Under the pieces are notes generated by a model. The model ran no database searches. It was not told the DNA's origin and saw only the letters and a program-made list of their open reading frames with translations. 64,000 bases of DNA from Aplidium turbinatum. Its lineage: Eukaryota > Chordata > Ascidiacea > Aplousobranchia > Polyclinidae. The stretch is taken from NCBI GenBank assembly GCA_918807975.1, contig OU964934.1:9796001-9860000 (forward strand), written 5' to 3'. Both the position numbers and the translations under genes were made by a program. Shown in pieces: positions 14,001 through 23,422 of the stretch. Each line of letters opens with the position of its first letter. The stretch's first letter is position 1.

Positions 14001-15472
14001 CTCAGAGTCAAAAATCGGTCGACCTTAAAAGTCAGATAAAGCTTGAACCAAGTACGAACGTCACATCGGGTCAAACAGCTCCCGTGACTTCCGGAAAAGC
14101 TGCTGTTCCAGATGTGCCAGAGACAACAGCGTTATCTGCTGATCAAAATGTTTCTTTAAAGCGCAATCATCCTTCGTCTGTGTGTACAACTGAAGCAGCT
14201 CCTTCCGCCAAAATACAAAAAACTGCCGAACAGCCCCGTATCCCTCCTTTGACAAAGCAACCACTGATTCCTCCTGCTCCAACGACTAACAATTGCTCCG
14301 CGGTTCCTCCTCTGCCACAAGTACACAGTTCTGCTGCCAACCCTACCTCGTCGACTACTTTCCATCATCCCGCGGCGTCAGCTCTTCCTCCCAGCGTATC
14401 ACATCCTTCTGCTGCTGCGGAAGATCCCACTCCTCCAACTTCTCAAGTTCAAGCGCAAAGAAAAGCTCCTGTAGTTGACCTCATGGCTCCGAATGCATCC
14501 TTGTTGGTCTTGTACCGCAACAGCGGAAAATGCATCTTCGAGGACGCAACTGTGAGTAACGGCTGTGAACATCAAATGTCATTGAAACTATCAATGGTTT
14601 CTCCTGGGTCACCATAGTCCAGTGGTTCCCAAACTATGGGTCGAGTCGCAAATGGTCGAAAATGGGTCGTTCACGGACGATTCAAATTCGCCTAAGTGAG
14701 ATAGAAAAAGAGGTTGATAAAACGATAGAGTGCTGAACCTGTTCATACAGGTTGTCTGTGTCTTGGGTGGCGAAATGTTCACCAAACTCAGATTTGGGTC
14801 ACACTTAAAAAAGTTTGGGAACCACTGCGTGCCTACTGCCTAGCCTAACTGATAATTTCGTAATGTGATTTCGCTCTATGTCGTTATATACTGTCAATGT
14901 CAACAATCAACATGCTTGCTATTTAAGGTTGGTAATTTCTTTCGTATGAATGGAGATGTATCATATACCATCTTTGTTGGTAATGCATATCTGTATCTTG
15001 TAGGATGAAAAAGAAGACCCTATAAGCAGAAGTGTACGCCTAACAGCCGTCCTAATCCTCATCAACATAGGCAATTACTCGGACGAAGGGAGAAGGTGAG
15101 ACAATTTGGTAGTTTCGTTTTAATTGTTTATTTGACTTCAAAAAGCATTTTTCCAGACGGCAAAGTTCTCCATTTTTACATTGATTTAACGTCTGCAACA
15201 GGTTATTATTTCAAAGGAAATGAAGCTCAAGGTTCAAATTAACGTTTAAATTTTGTTTGGCAGCAAATGCTGCATGCTTTGGTTGCTGCATTGTAGGTTG
15301 AATTTTATTCCAATGCATTTACATCAGATTTATGCTTAAAAATGTCATCTTAAATCTTCATCTTTTCAACAGTAAACTACAACGCCACGAGCCACTGCTT
15401 TCGTATTTATCCATGAGTGGTATGGATTGCTCGCCGATGCTTGCCAAACTCTTGTCGCAACTAGATAGATAG
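1849..15472 (+). CDS. ARID2: ARID2 (BAF200) orthologue, 18 exons, 1,427 codons
   Basis: ARID2 is the DNA-binding targeting subunit of the nuclear PBAF (SWI/SNF) chromatin remodeller. I joined these exons by eye using GT-AG borders and similarity to vertebrate ARID2: 1849-1925, 2566-2659, 3186-3283, 4897-5006, 5427-5666, 5846-6148, 7530-7624, 7865-8023, 8418-8514, 9262-9471, 10847-10993, 11121-11700, 12017-12193, 12300-13172, 13251-13470, 13940-14551, 15004-15095 and 15373-15472. All phases match and the frame stays open to TAG. Domain order is ARID, armadillo-like helices, Pro/Gln linker, RFX-like winged helix, Ser/Thr/Asn-rich linker and a conserved C-terminal helical block. Human ARID2 is about 1,835 residues; this protein is shorter and I find no C2H2 zinc fingers. 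A possible upstream 3' splice site lies at 1790-1791. Clear AATAAA signals first appear far downstream (17445, 17479), so the 3' end is unsure. Confidence 0.93.
3812..4210. repeat. Foldback element with TTAGGG-like core, in ARID2 intron 3
   Basis: Two inverted arms of about 130-180 bp carry reiterated GGCGAGTCC/GGACTCGCC units, CCCTATTCGGCGA/GCCGAATAGGGC, and the phrase GTAGCCTAATTATCATTGCC. Between the arms lies a degenerate TTAGGG-type array (about 3980-4035). A partial copy is at 1081-1222. The transposon class is unknown. Confidence 0.75.
4236..4430. mobile_element. hAT MITE with 8-bp TSD GTGGTCAC
   Basis: The ends are CAGAGGTGATCGGAG and a matching inverted CTCATCTCTG, flanked by exact 8-bp duplications GTGGTCAC at 4228-4235 and 4431-4438. 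The 8-bp TSD and CAGRG-type terminus are typical of hAT. It is non-coding, 195 bp, in ARID2 intron 3. Confidence 0.88.
5095..5357 (-). mobile_element. SINE-A (tRNA-derived), 5'-truncated, in ARID2 intron 4
   Basis: Read on the minus strand, it starts inside the B-box/acceptor region of the tRNA-like head (CTCGGGGTATGCGCTTGAGC) and continues into the shared body of the copy at 55609-55929: the GGACTGCTCTCCATTCA region, GGATGGAATAATTCC and CTCTGTCAATCTCG. It ends in an AATC-like tail. Confidence 0.85.
5427..10993 (+). CDS. ARID2: ARID2 exons 5-11: armadillo-like helical region
   Basis: Exons 5-11 encode residues about 127-543. Strong family landmarks are [19 protein letters not shown] (exon 5), KFWQDTVPD (exon 6), YEGQRVLQ (exon 7), [14 protein letters not shown] and [12 protein letters not shown] (exon 8), and FEILGNLCR (exon 10). 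In the family this helical repeat region serves as a scaffold inside PBAF. Introns in this part are the main landing zone for transposons: a 1.2-kb hAT between exons 6 and 7, and a triple nest between exons 10 and 11. Confidence 0.92.
6215..7434 (+). mobile_element. hAT element with decayed SCAND3/ZBED-like transposase, in ARID2 intron 6
   Basis: The terminal inverted repeats are CAGTGATTCCCAAACT on the left and AGTTTGTGAACCACTG-like on the right. They are flanked by near-identical CGTTATCC / CGTTATGC. Inside, plus-strand pieces resemble the domesticable SCAND3/ZBED hAT group: [37 protein letters not shown], and a C-terminal part with DEFWLSAF. The pieces lie in different frames and the middle is missing, so this copy is defective. 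Confidence 0.85.
9576..9826. mobile_element. Nested hAT MITE with 8-bp TSD GTCACGAC
   Basis: The ends TAGAGATG and CATCTCTA are inverted repeats extended by a T-run (left) and an A/T-rich stretch (right). Exact 8-bp duplications GTCACGAC lie at 9568-9575 and 9827-9834, inside the element spanning 9548-10764. Confidence 0.9.
9980..10579. mobile_element. Nested Tigger/pogo-type MITE (TA TSD)
   Basis: The termini CAGTCAACCCCGCTTAATC and GTTTAAGCGGGATTGACTG are inverted repeats flanked by TA on both sides (9978-9979, 10580-10581). This pattern is characteristic of Tc1/mariner pogo-Tigger elements. No transposase reading frame is present. Confidence 0.88.
11121..13172 (+). CDS. ARID2: ARID2 exons 12-14: Pro/Gln linker, RFX-like domain, polar linker
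   Basis: Exon 12 encodes a Pro/Gln/His-rich low-complexity linker (residues about 543-736). Exon 13 and the start of exon 14 encode the RFX-type winged helix (residues about 735-815), with landmarks [30 protein letters not shown] and [10 protein letters not shown], which match the vertebrate ARID2 RFX-like segment. For exon 14 I chose the acceptor at 12298-12299 because it keeps phase and reads directly into that motif. The rest of exon 14 is Ser/Thr/Asn/Pro-rich and poorly conserved. Confidence 0.9.
13251..15472 (+). CDS. ARID2: ARID2 exons 15-18: C-terminal region
   Basis: Exon 16 (13940-14551) runs from a basic/Pro-rich segment ([23 protein letters not shown]) into the conserved end block starting near [16 protein letters not shown]. 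Exons 17 and 18 continue [30 protein letters not shown] and the final helix [10 protein letters not shown], which parallel the human ARID2 C-terminus. In human ARID2 two C2H2 fingers precede this block. Here the same continuous exon contains only scattered cysteines before it, so the finger module appears absent. Confidence 0.9.
13668..13870 (-). mobile_element. Diverged SINE-A copy, in ARID2 intron 15
   Basis: The order of landmarks matches the minus-strand SINE-A copies: a CAGGCCTGGTATCGAG stretch, GACGTTT, AATTCATTATTCCTTCCATCAG, then CTCAAGCGCACATATTGAGAG. It is clearly older and more diverged than the 5095 and 55609 copies. Confidence 0.65.
14620..14827. mobile_element. hAT MITE in ARID2 intron 16
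   Basis: The termini CAGTGGTTCCCAAACT and AGTTTGGGAACCACTG are nearly perfect inverted repeats of the hAT CAGTGGTTC class. The interior repeats GGTCG motifs. No clear 8-bp duplication is visible. Confidence 0.8.
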
Positions 15473-17829
15473 CAGCATGTGTGGCGCGGTGCAGTGCACA
15501 TGTTCGAGACAAGATTTGATACCAGGATTCTACGTGACGGTGAAAGTGACTCGCAGACTTTTTGAAAAACAAAGCAGAGTGCTGTTTACATTCGAAGTTC
15601 CCGCACAAACGGATCCAAGTCCAGTTGTTGCCGATGTTGATGCTAAATCATGAATCGTGGTTGCCAGCGTGCATTTTGACGTTTGTAAAATGTTTCGTTT
15701 TGAGAATACTGTATTTTTCTAAAAAAGTTTAACAACTGGATGTAAATCGTCCATTTTCAAAATTTTATGCCAAACCAGCCAACAATTCGGTCCCTTTTAG
15801 CATTGATTCAACGTCTGCAAGCGTTAAATCTATGTAAAAAGGACCAACTTTGCTCGCTTGGACTGGTCTGCTAACATGATTAGCGAGCCGGTCTTGCTTT
15901 GAATGGTAATTGTGCATGCGTTAAACCAGGGGTCACCAAACTACGGCCCGCCACGTGCTGCAGAAATAACAGCTGCACTACAACTGTTAAGGAAAAAAAG
16001 TGACCAAACTTGTTGTAAAGGACTGACGTTGCTGTTTATCATTAGGCCACCACAAATGGTGACAGCCTAGGCCAAATTTGGAAAGATGTAATGTTTTTTC
16101 AAGAGCACGATGTCCTGTAGTGTATCACAGCAGGGGATAAGTTTTCCAGCAAACTTTCGATTTTCATCACAAGTTTGCTATTCCACCGCTGACTTTGTTA
16201 TTTATTGTGCTCAATTGAAGTCAATGGAGGTTCTAAATAGTTTTGTATCTTTTCGCAGTTTTCATCCGGCCCGCAGCTGTTAATCTCGCAGCAATCCGGC
16301 CCTCAGAGAAAAAATTTTGGTGACCCCTGCGTTAAACAATAGCGCTCACACAAAGGAAGTTTTGCAGCTTTTTATTTTTTGGTTTTGAAGATTCCCTGTG
16401 CAAATACAAAGCAACTGCTAGTCCACTGGAATGCACTGTTCGATGCGTTCGGTTTTTAAATTTCATAATTGCTTTTAAAATATGTTTACAGACAATGTTT
16501 GTATGTAGAATGATATGGACAAAGCTCGTAAATTTGGAACAGTAAGTTACATGCAGCGGATTGCTCTCTGTCCTGTCTATACAAACTATAGCACGTTAGA
16601 TTTTCATCGATTAGGTGATTATTGTCATGTTGACATCTACAGTACAAATGCAGTAGCTATAAAGCATCAAAGAGACTTTAAGCTAGTCAAGTGGTTAGTA
16701 ATGCTGCGGTTTTGTCGTTTATCCATTGCCATGTTGACGAATTAGCCTTAAAAGCATCTAGTTGAATTTACAAGGCATGTTGTTGCTGTTGCAAACTTTG
16801 GCCTTGGCGTTTATGTTTATTGTAGCCTACTGTGCGATTGTCAAAACAACGTTTTTCAACAAACCTTTCCCTATTTTTCAAACACTTGAAACATCCCATA
16901 TGATTGTTGGAGCACAGCAGCTTGCGATTCTTATTTTGCATAACCCGACCAGAAAGGCAACACATAATTGAATGATGTGAACAACACGGTATTTCCGTGG
17001 AGCTTTTACCCCAGACAGCAACTCAATGTAAAAAACGATTGCTTGTCTGTCTGGGACTCTGCCCTCAAATCGTTTGCTGCAAAGTACTCAAAACAGCATT
17101 TTTTTTAAATTTCTGGTTCTGCAAATGTCTTCCTCAAATCCCGAATGAAGATATTGCAACATTAACTTCGATACTGTTCGTTGCGTTCTCATAGAAAAGC
17201 ACATAATTTCTTCCGGAAAGTTGGTGAAATTTATCCTTGCTGGAATTGCACAACAAAGCTTGTCTATTATTGTATGGGCTAGGAAAAAAAAACATTAAGG
17301 TTTCGTACAATTAAGTCACTCTGTATCTTACTGGCTGTTTGTTTTGTGTGAAACACTGATCAAATTTGAAAGCTATGGTCATTGTTAGTGCCGGTAGGTA
17401 ACTGTTTTTCGTCTTTTATGTGCGTTGTTTTTTCTACTACATTTAATAAATTAGAGAGTCACGTGTCAAACCGTGACCAATAAAATTGAAATATATTTGT
17501 GGTTTTTTCAATCCCATTTCTTTTCTTTCGTCCAGGTTGGTACCTAAATTATTAGAATCACTCGGCCCTTGTACCTGGCTCCAATATCAGAAACATCTGT
17601 CTGAAAGTTGGACTATTCCCATTTCAGAGGATAAACGAAAAGCTCCACGTCCAATCGTCCATGCGAAGCTAATTACAGGAATATACAATATATTATAGAT
17701 CCGGGTTTAGAAAGGTCTACATGGCGCTCCAATTGTCCCAACAAATTGGTTTGATGAATTAAAATTCTAAAACTTATGGTTAAATTAGTTCACGAAATGA
17801 AGTTAATCCGGTTTGTGGGAGAGATGTTG
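15473..17829. other. 3' flank of ARID2, no gene seen
   Basis: Apart from the hAT MITE at 15927-16329, I find no coding sequence I can support. AATAAA hexamers occur at 17445-17450 and 17479-17484 and could end a long ARID2 3' UTR. Small open frames around 16515-17698 show no recognisable family. Confidence 0.5.
15927..16329. mobile_element. hAT MITE with exact 8-bp TSD CGTTAAAC
   Basis: The inverted ends are CAGGGGTCACCAAACTACGG and TTTTGGTGACCCCTG. The duplication CGTTAAAC is exact at 15919-15926 and 16330-16337. GGCCCGC motifs near both ends match the widespread hAT CAGGGGTC class. Length is 403 bp and it is non-coding. Confidence 0.92.
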
Positions 17830-18545
17830 CACCAATGGACAAGGGTGGACCAACAGGTCACCCTACTATATCTTAAAATAAAAGTCGGAAACAGGAGAAA
17901 TGTTGTTGTGGTATCGAGATTAAACTTTGTAGTTTTGGGAAATGTTCTTGACTAGAACCTGTGAACTTTTTTTTGCGTTTGTTTGCATTTTATCCATCAT
18001 TGAACTAGGCCATGAAATCCAAGAATTATCATGCATTGGACCAACGGGCCACCCTTGTTTGACCAACAGTAGAGTATTGCACACGCCTCGATCGTCCCAA
18101 AATCAGCTTGACTTTTGTTTGGTTCTGTGTTGATAAATATTGATCATAAATTCAAAGTTAGAAAAAATTTCATTAACGTTTGTCCCACCGAACAGGCCAC
18201 TAGTTGATTATTCAACAACGTCTTCCTTTTTGTATTGAGATTAAAGATGTTAACAATTAAAGTAAATAACAACAAAACAGGGTTGTTTAGTTCTGAAAAT
18301 CTCAAAAATGTTTTGAAACAAGTTATTTCAGTTCGACAGTCGGCAAAAAAATATGATATGCCAGGAACAATGTTGGTTCGTTATGTTGAAGAATATTAAA
18401 GAACTATTAGTCCATTGTTTAAATTGTTGTGATGTTTGTATGTTGTTTAATTCATTAAATGTTTAAATTGAGCCTCAGTGCATCAACTTATTACCATGTA
18501 GTAAGTGGCCGGTTTGTCCAATAGCAGTGGCCCGTTGGTGGTAAA
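17830..18545. repeat. Diverged reiterated motif GGACCAAC(A/G)GGCCACCCT
   Basis: A phrase of the type GGACCAACAGGTCACCCT recurs at about 17848, 18039, 18182 (CCACCGAACAGGCCACT) and 18510 (TGTCCAATAGCAGTGGCCC), each with AT-rich spacers near 200 bp. This suggests an old, decayed tandem or dispersed repeat. I could not align whole units by eye. Confidence 0.4.
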
Positions 18546-18789
18546 GTACTTGAACCAGCAGGCAGTGCTGTATTCGTAAAAAAAGCACAGGGTATACTGT
18601 CTCAGATTTGATGAAATGATAAATACACAACTTGCAAAATACTAATCTTTATTCTGCCATAACATGAATTACCAACATCAAAATTGGACGAGAGGTACAA
18701 AATTGTTTATTTTTTATGAATATGCCTACATTCCAAACAGCCCGCCGAGAGAATTCTACATCTTTATCCTCTTTACAAATTTGGGATTT

Positions 18790-19150
18790 AGCATTCTTAG
18801 CTGATCGGTGGTTTAGCAGCCAGGATCTTACACATTTTTAGCAGTAAATTGAGCCACAGGTGGTCCATTGCAATTAAGTTCAGTAAACATCGAACAGCCC
18901 ACATTATCAATAAGCAAAGATGCTCTTGAACTTGTGATAATGTCGTTCAATAAACTGAAACCACGTTCACATTCTGCTGTAGAACAAGGAAAGTTGAAAT
19001 AGCTGTCAAGAGAGGCTTCAAATTATTGGGCACAATTTCAACTTTTTCACTAAAGTCTCTTAATCCTTGGATTGACTATTTTATCAATGTCAAAGCGTGT
19101 ACAAATTTTTCTCACCTCTGCTTCTCCATGACGCAAATTTCCTTCTATCA
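18790..19150 (-). pseudogene. hAT transposase C-terminal dimerisation fragment
   Basis: Minus-strand translation gives pieces such as NLRHGEAEVRKICTRF, YFNFPCSTAECERGFSLLND and SRASLLIDNVG, ending near GPPVAQFTAKN. The SxAExERxFSxxN pattern is the hallmark of the hAT C-terminal dimerisation region. In-frame stops and a frameshift show it is defunct. It probably belongs to the outer element at 18563-24045. Confidence 0.75.
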
Positions 19151-19559
19151 TTTTTTCAGGTTGCAAAGTTAGCAATATCAACCAGTAGCTGACCATTGTT
19201 AGTGTCGGCATATGCACAAAGTCTCATTTGCATTCTGCTAACAATGCTCTGAATGAATTGATTGAATGATAAAACTCTCAGAACGGGTTCATGGTACACC
19301 CATGTACCATTGTACACCAGTATACCATTGGTCCTCAAAGGGTTAAGTAGTTAGTTAGTAGGCTAGTTGTCAAGAATCAGCAGAGATGTACGTATGCACC
19401 GCAAATTCTACGCCGCATACTTGCGGCGTAGACTTTTTGTTTGCGCTAACGCTTGCGGCCACATTTTTTTAGATAGTTTGCGCTTGAGGCTGCGCCGTAA
19501 AGTTTTCGCGGTTTTTTAGCGCATAGCGTCAACGCATACTTTTTAATATCTTAGTTGTT

Positions 19560-20007
19560 AAATAATAGGAGATGTTCTACTGGTGCAAATTGAGCTAAAC
19601 TATCACAAGATGTATACAGTGACAATTTGCTTTTATTCCGACGTTTCGTCAATCAGACACGACTGACTTCTTCAGGGGCTAGACCAGGTAGTGACTACCT
19701 GTCTAGCATGGCAAAACACAGGACCATGTTGTTGAAACCAACTAAACACGCAAAATGAAAATTCAACTCTAGACAAAATTATCGCGCGCAAAGTTTGAAT
19801 TAAGTTAGAAAAAAGGAAAGATTTAAATTTTAACAATTAACAACCCAGACAAAAATCTGTCATTTTTACATCTACCCAACGTCCGCAGACGTTGAATCAA
19901 TGTAAACTGTCACTGTATACATCTTGTGATAGTTTAGCTCAATTTGCACCAGTAGAACATCTCCTATTATTTAATGCCTGGTGAACAGCCTCATTCAATT
20001 TTCATCT
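19560..20007 (-). mobile_element. Penelope-like element remnant with 70-bp inverted ends
   Basis: The clean family-X copy (37161-38825) lacks this stretch, so it is an insertion. The host phrase ATCTTAGTTGTT is duplicated on both sides. Its ends share an inverted repeat of about 70 bp (AATAATAGGAGATGTTCTAC at 19561 and its complement near 19950-19973). On the minus strand a hammerhead-like motif CTGAAGAAGTC...GACGAAACGTC lies at about 19629-19678. Confidence 0.75.
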
Positions 20008-20540
20008 TAGTTGTTGTTTGCAATTTTCTTTGTCAAACTGCGAAATGTTGACGTCTTGCAATTGCCCATTGTTCTAGTGTTGTGTCACAGTGTCATCTAT
20101 TGTTCAGTCAGCTGGAGTTTGTTTGTATATCGCACTACTGCCTTTGACGCTAGAGTCCCACGTGGAGACTGAAGTCTTGCAGAAAAAAAGAAAGAATTAC
20201 CGGTAGTTAAAACAACTTAGGCCTACTGAGAAATTACTTAGTAAATTACGGGTCAGAACAGGAATGTAATGTAAGCAAGCAAGTAGGTAGGTTGGTAATG
20301 TCGCTCCATGTAAAATGTAAACAATGACTTGGCTTCGTAGTGTGGAGTTTTTTTAGTCAAGCAGTGTTGAAGGCGTTTGTGAGCACTTTAATTTATATTA
20401 GTTAAGTCTTGCATTTTGGGACAAATCAGAAACTTCTCAGGCAATGAGCAGTACAGCCTATGTATCTAAACAAACTCAAATATTTGGTCTCCGACCGTGA
20501 TTGCTTGCATGATGTTGTACTCTGTATGTTATATGTAGAA

Positions 20541-22025
20541 CCATAGGCATACGAAGCCGAGCAACGTGATCAAGTTTAACATCTTCAAGTTTAGTACATT
20601 TACATAAACATAAAACTACGCAACAAATTAAGTATCGAACGTTTTCGACATCACAAGATGTCCTCTTCAGGAATAATATACATACAAATTAACTACATCT
20701 GAAAAAAATACAATGGTTAACTAAATCTATAAACAGAAAAAGACAAAAAACTGCACAGTACTTCTGACTTGCTCAAACTCAACGATATAGGCTCCACGAG
20801 AATCAAAGGTGACTGCATCAAAAGGTGTTAAACAGATCACATGATATGGTAGAAAGGCAAAGTGCGAAAAAACTAATTTTAAAATACAGAGAGCAAGAAA
20901 GACGAGCGGCAAGCATACAATTGTCTGTTCAAAAGTGGATTGTGACGTTTTATGTACAAGGCTTCCAAGATCTTAGTTTGATACTCAGACCTGCCTCTAG
21001 ACATGATCTCAAACTGCTTGATAGAAACGTTATTTTGGCATTCTGTACATGAAAAAATGTGATCTTTAATTGCGCTTTTCTGTTTAGAATTCAAATTCAG
21101 GTGTTCCCCAGCTCTAGTCGATAAATGTCTTGTTGACATACCGATGTATGTCAGGCTTGCATCACGCAAACAACTGAATTTATAAACGACATTAGAACAT
21201 AGAGCAAAGGGCGTAGGCGACTTCAGCTGAAAATATCTGCCTACTTTGAACGTTTTATATACAGGGTAAATGTCACAATCAAATTTCTTTTTGACAATTT
21301 TAGCTAGATTTTTTGAAAATCTTACCGAATCTTTTCCCAAGAATGGTATATCAAAAAAGTTGCTAAAATCGTCTTCTTCGGGTTTATCTTTCGGTTTCGT
21401 ATCCAAAAAAGTTTTTAATATTTTATCAAAAAAGTATGACGGGTATCCATTTAAATGTAGCATATTTTTCAACTTGTTAGTTTCATTGTGGAACAACAAG
21501 TCCGTCGAGCAAACCAAACGGGCACGAGATAAAAGACATAAGATTAATCCAGATTTCCACTTATTTGGGCAAAAAGCATTGTAATTTAAAAGTAGGCCAG
21601 TGTTGGTGGGTTTTCTCCAGATTTGTGTGTCAAACGAGTGCTCTCTGTATTTTAAAATTAGTTTTTTCGCACTTTGCCTTTCTACCATATCATGTGATCT
21701 GTTTAACACCTTTTGATGCAGTTACCTTTGATTCTCGTGGAGCCTATATCGTTGAGTTTGAGCTAGTCAGAAGTACTGTGCAGTTTTTTGTCTTTTTCTG
21801 TTTATAGATTTAGTTAACCATTGTATTTTTTTCAGATGTAGTTAATTTGTATGTATATTATTCCTGAAGAGGACATCTTGTGATGTCGAAAACGTTCGAT
21901 ACTTAATTTGTTGCGTAGTTTTATGTTTATGTAAATGTAATAAACTTGAAGATGTTAAACTTGATCACGTTGCTCGGCTTCGTATGCCTATGGTTCAACA
22001 AGACAAACTCGCTACCGAAGCTCTA
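20541..22025 (-). mobile_element. Penelope-like element with GIY-YIG domain and inverted 5' segment
   Basis: It is inserted in family-X copy 1, with the host phrase ATGTTATATGTAG duplicated at both borders (near 20527-20540 and 22026-22039). About 350 bp at the two ends are inverted repeats of each other, including the N-terminal coding stretch of the minus-strand ORF (20879-21709). This is the familiar Penelope layout with a partial inverted copy. CTGAAGAGGAC...GTCGAAAACGTT hammerhead-like motifs lie in both arms (about 20640-20675 and 21864-21897). Confidence 0.88.
20879..21709 (-). CDS. Penelope-like RT C-terminus plus GIY-YIG endonuclease (truncated)
   Basis: The 276-codon frame is open to its stop. 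The N-terminal part matches the reverse-transcriptase thumb end of Penelope-like elements (FDTQIWRKPTNTG, LNYNAFCPNKWKSG). The C-terminal part is a GIY-YIG-type endonuclease: VVYKFSCLRDASLTYIGMST, with YIG and the following STRAGEHL helix. The catalytic core of the reverse transcriptase (YADD region) is absent, so this copy is 5'-truncated and cannot be autonomous. It serves as the family's diagnostic. Confidence 0.85.
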   Translation of the reverse strand: MLNRSHDMVERQSAKKLILKYREHSFDTQIWRKPTNTGLLLNYNAFCPNKWKSGLILCLLSRARLVCSTDLLFHNETNKLKNMLHLNGYPSYFFDKILKTFLDTKPKDKPEEDDFSNFFDIPFLGKDSVRFSKNLAKIVKKKFDCDIYPVYKTFKVGRYFQLKSPTPFALCSNVVYKFSCLRDASLTYIGMSTRHLSTRAGEHLNLNSKQKSAIKDHIFSCTECQNNVSIKQFEIMSRGRSEYQTKILEALYIKRHNPLLNRQLYACRSSFLLSVF

Positions 22026-22424
22026 TGTTATATGTAGTTGGCTACATTACTTTGCCGGTTATTCTTGTTGTAGGCTATGTAGCGTAGTAATGTGTAGGCC
22101 TACATACAGTAGGCTATCAAGCTAAGGTCATTTTTACTTGACAATTTATAGCCTACATTCTGTTGCGTAAGTATGTAATTATATATGTTTTGTAACTTGA
22201 TGAGCAGTTTAGCAAAACATGCATCCAGGGGCCAATTGTGAGAGGCTTTTGATTAGCCTTCTGCTAATAACACTAGTACGGTATTAATGCTAACTATCCC
22301 TGAATGCTAATAACAAAGAGTTGTGCAGTTCAGAATCTAAACTTGCTTGTGTCTGGCAGTTTTGTCTTCCATTAACCCACTTTTTAAAAATCTTATCAGA
22401 AAAAAGCATAGCCTAGCCCTAGAG

Positions 22425-23422
22425 CAGGGATGGCGAACCACTGACCCGCGGGTCACGAAGTGACCCATCACAGATTTTCAGTGACCCACTTGTCTTTTGA
22501 ACAAGTCTACCCACTTGTCTAATGAAATTTAAACAAATATTTCAGCAAAGAATAAATGTTTCACTAAATATTTGTAATAATGCCCTACCCTATTGCCTAT
22601 TTTAATCTAGTAATGGCTTATTCATGTAAATTTAATGGCTTACTGATGTACAACAGTGTAAGGTGGTTAAGTTGTGGTAATGTTTTACAGCAATTTGTTG
22701 AATTGTTGGAAGAAGTACAACTTTTTTTAGCTGAAAAAAATCAAAAATATTCAGAGTTAAGCGAAAGTACGTGGTTGAATGATTCACATTTTTTCGCTGA
22801 TTTCACAATGCATTACAATAAGTTAAATACTGAATTGCTAGGCTGTGGAAATATTGTACTATCCATGTTTGGGCACATTAAAGCATTTGAGAAACTCGCT
22901 ATTTTTTCTGTAGACCTTGAACAAGGTCAGATGAAATATTTTCCTCAGTTGTTGAAGCAGTTGGAAAACAAAATTTGTAGACTTAAATCATCTCCTACAA
23001 AAAATTGAAATGAAAACGGATATGGATGGTTGTGACTTTCCTGCTGTTGAAAACCATGCTGAAAATATAATTCTTGCAGAGTGGAACTCCCTGCCAAATT
23101 CGTTTGAAACTATGAAAAGATTTGCGGTAGCTCTGTTAACGTTGTTTGGTTCTTCATATTTGTGCGAATCTTTATTTTCGCACATGAATTTTATACAATC
23201 AACCACACGAATCGTCTCAGCTCAGATATGAGTGCTGCATGTGTGAAGTTAAAAACTACGGATTACCAACCAAGGATAATAAGACTTGCAGAGAAGATGC
23301 AGCAGCAAGTTTCGCATTAACATGTAGTTTCGCATTAACATTAAATGTATGACCCACTTTTGCTTTTTCAAGATTTAGGTCTCTTTTGTGACCCATGCAC
23401 TAAAAAAGGTTCGCCATCCCTG
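22425..23422 (+). mobile_element. hAT element with GTF2IRD2-like transposase remnant, TSD CCCTAGAG
   Basis: The ends CAGGGATGGCGAACC and GGTTCGCCATCCCTG are perfect 15-bp inverted repeats with exact 8-bp duplications CCCTAGAG (22417-22424, 23423-23430). Plus-strand frames at 22580-23008 and 23010-23231 carry VRWLSCGNVLQQF, NTELLGCGN and the dimerisation motif LFGSSYLCESLFSHMN, as in the GTF2IRD2/FAM200 hAT group. The N-terminal catalytic part is missing, so this is a defective derivative. Confidence 0.93.

Noticed and set aside
16515-17698. Small plus-strand frames as genes downstream of ARID2
   Set aside because: There is no family resemblance, no splice context and ordinary AT-rich composition.
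22580-23231. A domesticated GTF2IRD2/FAM200-like host gene
   Set aside because: It lies exactly between 15-bp TIRs and an 8-bp TSD, is split in two frames and lacks the N-terminal catalytic part, so it is a transposon remnant.
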